Assembly (NCBI RefSeq): GCF_039830135.1
Contig: NZ_CP156081.1
Location: forward strand, 482,001-546,000
Reading direction: 5' to 3'
Origin: Defluviimonas sp. SAOS-178_SWC
GTDB lineage: Bacteria > Pseudomonadota > Alphaproteobacteria > Rhodobacterales > Rhodobacteraceae
Length of the DNA stretch: 64,000 bases
Shown here: positions 60,722-64,000 of the stretch, one piece after another
Layout: every line of letters begins with the position of its first letter
Position numbering within the stretch: the stretch's first letter is position 1
Program-made: the position numbers and the translations under genes
The notes under the pieces: generated by a model
Databases searched by the model: none
What the model saw: the letters and a program-made list of their open reading frames with translations, nothing else
What the model was told of the DNA's origin: nothing

Positions 60722-61981
60722 TCAAACGCCGATCAACCGCATCAGCCGATCCTTCTCGCCTGAATCCCTTGCGGCGCCGATGGCGCGGCCGAGGTCGTCG
60801 AGCGAGGCGATGGAGTGACCGGCACGGAAACTGTCGACATGCGGCAACATGGCCGCGATGCCGCGCGCCTTTGGCACGAACCCGTCCCAGCGCAAGAGCG
60901 GATTGATCCAGATGAGACGGCGCGCGGAAAGGTGAAGCCGCTCCATCTCGCGCGACAGGTCGGCGGCCGGGTCGCGGTCGAGGCCGTCGGAGATGAGAAT
61001 GACGACGGCGCCTTGCCCCATCACCCGCCGAGACCAGTCGCGGTTGAAGGCGTGGAGGCAGCTGCCGATCCTCGTGCCGCCTTGCCAGTCCTGTGCCTCC
61101 GCCCCGGCGGCGGCAAGCGCGGCGTCGACGTCCCGATGCGCGAGGTGGCGGGTGATGTTGGTCAGCCTCGTGCCGAAGGTGAAGGCATGGACCTTGGCCC
61201 AGCCCGCGCCCTTGCGGTTGGCCACCGCGTGGACGAAGTGCAGCACCATCCGGCTGTATTGCGACATCGAACCCGAGATGTCGCACAGAACGACGAGGTT
61301 CGGCCAGCGTTCGCGGCGCCTTCGGGTCACGAGGGCCTGCATCTCGCCGCCGCGCCGCATCGCCTGCCGCATCGTCGCCCGCCAGTCGGCGACGCGGCCG
61401 GCCGGATCGGTCCGGGTCCGGCGCGAGGCGAGCGGGCGGACGGGCAGCTCCAGCTTCGCGATCATGCGCTTCGCCTCGGCGATCTCGGCGACCGACATCT
61501 GCTCGAAATCGAGCGTGCGCAGCCGCTCCTCGGCCGAGATTGTCGCGGTCGCATCGGCCTCGATCTGCACCTCGTCGTTCTCGCCTTCGCCCATTTCGGG
61601 CGTGTCGCGGGCGACGCCGTCCAAGAGCGCCTCGGCCGCGCGCTTTTCCGCCGCCGCCGCACGGCGGTCCTCCTGCACGCCGCGCACTGCCGGCAGCATC
61701 AGGCTCATCATGTGTTCGAGATAGCGCGGATCGCGCCAGTAGAGCCGGAAGATCTGGGCGAAGACGGCGCGCTCCTCGGGACGGGAGACGAAGACGGCGT
61801 GGAGGACCCAGTAGAAATCGCGCTTCTCGGAGAACCCCGCCGCCTCCACCGCGCGGATCGCGTCGAGAACCCGGCCCGGGCCGATCCTGAGTCCGGCCTT
61901 GCGGAGCGCCCGGGCGAAATGGGTGATATTGGCGGTGAGCTTGCCGTCCTCGGGGATGTCGAGGGGGGCGAGGTCAGCCAT
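60722..61981 (-). CDS. coxE: VWA-domain maturation protein CoxE
   Basis: The 419-residue protein has the CoxE layout: a helical N-terminal region (NITHFARALRKAGLRIGPGR), a charged middle, and a C-terminal von Willebrand A domain with the MIDAS motif VLCDISGSMSQYSRM and LILISDGLDRDPAADL-type strand. Together with the MoxR-like ATPase CoxD it inserts copper or sulfur, or remodels the active site of CO-dehydrogenase-type enzymes. The start at 61981 omits a Gly-rich upstream extension that lies over an intergenic repeat. Confidence 0.9.
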   Translation of the reverse strand: MADLAPLDIPEDGKLTANITHFARALRKAGLRIGPGRVLDAIRAVEAAGFSEKRDFYWVLHAVFVSRPEERAVFAQIFRLYWRDPRYLEHMMSLMLPAVRGVQEDRRAAAAEKRAAEALLDGVARDTPEMGEGENDEVQIEADATATISAEERLRTLDFEQMSVAEIAEAKRMIAKLELPVRPLASRRTRTDPAGRVADWRATMRQAMRRGGEMQALVTRRRRERWPNLVVLCDISGSMSQYSRMVLHFVHAVANRKGAGWAKVHAFTFGTRLTNITRHLAHRDVDAALAAAGAEAQDWQGGTRIGSCLHAFNRDWSRRVMGQGAVVILISDGLDRDPAADLSREMERLHLSARRLIWINPLLRWDGFVPKARGIAAMLPHVDSFRAGHSIASLDDLGRAIGAARDSGEKDRLMRLIGV

Positions 61982-61992
61982 CGTGGCACGCG

Positions 61993-62041
61993 CGGGGGCG
62001 CTGCCCCCGCACCCCCGGGATATCTGAGGCAAGATGAAGGG
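61993..62041 (-). repeat. Intergenic repeat, copy 2
   Basis: GGGGGCGCTGCCCCC palindrome followed by ACCCCCGGGATAT and CAAGATGAAGG, matching the order of the repeat at 49423-49475. It fills the gap between coxD and coxE. Confidence 0.6.
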
Positions 62042-62062
62042 AATGGGTGAAGAGACCCTGTG

Positions 62063-62992
62063 TCATGCCGGCGCGAGATCGGCGCGGACCTCGTCGAGGA
62101 GTTTCTTGGCCGGCGATCCGGTGATCTTCGCGATATCGTCCTGGTATTTCAGGATCGCGCCGAGCGTGTCGGCGATGACCTCGGGAGAGAGCGCGATGAC
62201 ATCGAGGGCGAGGAGACACTTGGCCCAGTCGATGGTTTCGGCGACGCCGGGTTTCTTGAAGAGGTCTTCGGTCCGGAGTTTCTGGACGAAGGCGACGATC
62301 TCGCGGCTGAGGCTTTCGGTCGCCTCGGGGGCGCGGGCATGGAGGATCGCCATCTCGCGGTCGAAGGTCGGGTAGTCGACCCAGTGGTAAAGGCAGCGCC
62401 GTTTGAGCGCGTCGTGAACCTCGCGCGTCCGGTTCGAGGTGAGGATCACGATGGGCGGCTCGGGCGCGCGTATCGTGCCGAGTTCCGGAATCGTCACCTG
62501 GAAATCCGAAAGGGCTTCGAGGAGAAACGCCTCGAAAGGCTCGTCGGTGCGGTCGAGTTCGTCGATCAGGAGAACCGGTGCGCCGCCGGGCTGCGGCCGC
62601 ATCGCGGCAAGGAGCGGGCGCTCGATGAGGTAATCCTCGGTGAAGAGCTCGGCCCGGAGCGCGTCGCGATCGGCAGTGCCGCCGGCCTCGGCGGTGCGGA
62701 TCGCGATCATCTGGGCGGCGAAGTTCCAGTCGCAGACGGCGGAGGCCGCGTCGAGCCCCTCGTAGCACTGGAGCCGGATCAGGCGGCGGCCGAGGGCGGC
62801 GGCGATGGCCTTCGCGATCTCGGTTTTGCCGGTGCCGGCCTCGCCTTCGAGAAAGAGTGGCCGGCCGAGTTTCAGCGCGAGAAAGACGACCGTGGCCAGC
62901 GCCCGGTCGGCAACATAATTCTCGTCGGCGAGAAGCCGGCCAACAGCGTGTATGTCTTCGGGCAGGTGGGGCATGGCAGGATCGCTTCGCAT
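62063..62992 (-). CDS. coxD: MoxR-family AAA ATPase CoxD
   Basis: The 309-residue MoxR ATPase has Walker A in FLEGEAGTGKTEIAKAIA, Walker B in VLLIDELDRTDEPFEAFL, sensor 1 in IVILTSNRTREVHDALKRRC and the MoxR-specific CYEGLDAASAVCDW. It works with CoxE to mature the hydroxylase. The exact start is uncertain; ATGs at 62992 and 62974 are both possible and neither has a strong ribosome site. Confidence 0.9.
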   Translation of the reverse strand: MRSDPAMPHLPEDIHAVGRLLADENYVADRALATVVFLALKLGRPLFLEGEAGTGKTEIAKAIAAALGRRLIRLQCYEGLDAASAVCDWNFAAQMIAIRTAEAGGTADRDALRAELFTEDYLIERPLLAAMRPQPGGAPVLLIDELDRTDEPFEAFLLEALSDFQVTIPELGTIRAPEPPIVILTSNRTREVHDALKRRCLYHWVDYPTFDREMAILHARAPEATESLSREIVAFVQKLRTEDLFKKPGVAETIDWAKCLLALDVIALSPEVIADTLGAILKYQDDIAKITGSPAKKLLDEVRADLAPA

Positions 62993-63033
62993 GGCGCCAT
63001 GCTGGTCGCAGCTTCTGGCGCGGTCAAGAGTGC

Positions 63034-64000
63034 TCATGCGGGGTGTGAAGGTGCGTCGGGCGGCGCGGGAAATAGCAGCCGGATGCGCAAGCCAGGTGCG
63101 TTGTCGCCGAGGATGAGTTCGGCCCCATGCGCTGCCGCCGTGGCCGCGACGAGCGCCAGACCAAGGCCGTTGCCCGGTGTGGTCCGGCTCTGTTCCAGCC
63201 GGTAAAGCCGACGGAGGACATTGCCGCGTTCCGCTTCGGGGATGCCGGGGCCGTGATCGGCGACTTCAAGCTCTGGTCTGCCGCCGATCCGACCGACCGA
63301 AATGCTGATCTCGGTTCCGGAAGGGGTGTGACGGAGTGCGTTTTCGATAAGATTGGCAAGCGCCTGGCCGATCAGGCCCCTGTTGCCGGAGATCGTAATC
63401 GGAGCGTTCGGCAGATTAAGGGCGATGCGATGGCCGCTTTCTTCCGCCGACGGCGTATAGAGTTCTGCGATCTCGGCGGCGACGCGGGCCAGATCGACGG
63501 GCTCGAACCGTGCCCGGACGCCGCCGCCTTCGATCTGGGCGATCTGCAGGAGCGAGTGGAATACCCCGACGGCGCCTTCGGCCTCGGCGATGGCGCGGTC
63601 GGCTAGGGCGGCTTCGGCACCGTCGTCGGGCAGGCTGTCGCGTAGATCGTGCAAAAGCACGGTCATTCGCTGCAAGGGCGTCTTGAGGTCGTGGGCGATG
63701 TCGGCCGAAACCTGCCGCAGCGCTTCGGTCGAGGCTTCCTGCGCGGCGGCCATGCGGTTGATCCGCGCGCCGATGCGGGCGAGGTCGTCCTCGCGCCCCG
63801 GTTGGGTCGGTATCCGCGCGTCGAGCGCGCCTTCCGAGAGCCGGGCGAGCGTCGCCTCGATCTGATCGACGCGGCGGCGCGCTCGCGCGGCGATCATCGC
63901 GCCAGCACCGAGCGAGATGAGAACAGTCGGGGCAAGACTGAGAAGCAGGAGGACAAGGAAGGTTTCGCGCAGCTCGCTGAGCGGCGCGCGGCTTTCGCCG
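63034..64000 (-). CDS. Sensor histidine kinase (partial, runs off the window)
   Basis: The minus-strand frame stays open to the window edge and encodes a membrane helix (TFLVLLLLSLAPTVLISLGA) and a HAMP domain (RRRVDQIEATLARLSEGALD). HisKA follows with the phospho-acceptor His in ADIAHDLKTPLQRMTVL, then an ATPase domain: NLIENALRHTPSG, DHGPGIPEAE and GNGLGLALVAA. The sensor domain is outside the window. The adjacent response regulator is not visible, but such kinases normally have one upstream. It ends about 40 bases before coxD on the same strand, and any link to the cox operon is unproven. Confidence 0.88.
   Translation of the reverse strand, partial: GESRAPLSELRETFLVLLLLSLAPTVLISLGAGAMIAARARRRVDQIEATLARLSEGALDARIPTQPGREDDLARIGARINRMAAAQEASTEALRQVSADIAHDLKTPLQRMTVLLHDLRDSLPDDGAEAALADRAIAEAEGAVGVFHSLLQIAQIEGGGVRARFEPVDLARVAAEIAELYTPSAEESGHRIALNLPNAPITISGNRGLIGQALANLIENALRHTPSGTEISISVGRIGGRPELEVADHGPGIPEAERGNVLRRLYRLEQSRTTPGNGLGLALVAATAAAHGAELILGDNAPGLRIRLLFPAPPDAPSHPA

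Overview
The window looks like a chromosome or large replicon of an alphaproteobacterium, most likely Rhodobacteraceae. It has high GC, TRAP transporters, two CoxMSL-type molybdenum hydroxylase loci, alphaproteobacterial-style IS6/IS110/IS3 debris, and an intergenic repeat (49423-49475 and 61993-62041) of a kind I associate with that family. This is inferred from gene content; no rRNA or marker-gene phylogeny was possible.

Positions 1-41400 are accessory DNA. It opens with a lyase-like beta-propeller gene, followed by stacked IS wreckage (1302-3299). A long same-strand catabolic locus follows (3386-14815): a three-gene TRAP importer, a three-subunit molybdenum hydroxylase, two SDR dehydrogenases, a ThDP-dependent enzyme, a cupin, a CoxG-like protein and a GlcG/HbpS-like protein. 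Its substrate is not known to me. IS6 copies, two DUF5681 phage-type genes and an RTX protein come next. The lower-GC stretch 19971-37575 is a signalling island scattered with IS fragments. It holds two complete histidine kinases, the tail of a third, one Hpt protein, one stand-alone receiver and three paralogous receiver proteins ending in a degenerate GGDEF-like domain. It also carries a tyrosine recombinase, an SGNH lipoprotein and an intact IS3 element. IS6 copies close the region (37629-39840), followed by a phage tail fragment, a tRNA-Arg and a tRNA-like remnant.

Positions 41406-53442 look like settled chromosome devoted to sugar catabolism. There is an L-fucose-type set (ribokinase, FucU mutarotase, aldose dehydrogenase, lactonase, GntR regulator, UxaA-type dehydratase, enolase-superfamily dehydratase, zinc dehydrogenase) with a shared 12-bp palindrome upstream of two transcription units and a collapsed SDR pseudogene. 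An MFS exporter and two alpha/beta hydrolases follow.

Positions 53718-64000 carry leuB, an EamA transporter, tRNA-Pro(CGG) and a complete form-II-like cox operon on the minus strand (coxD, coxE, coxG, coxS, coxL, coxM). A histidine kinase runs off the right edge. Many insertion sequences are broken; three IS6 copies and one IS3 copy look intact.
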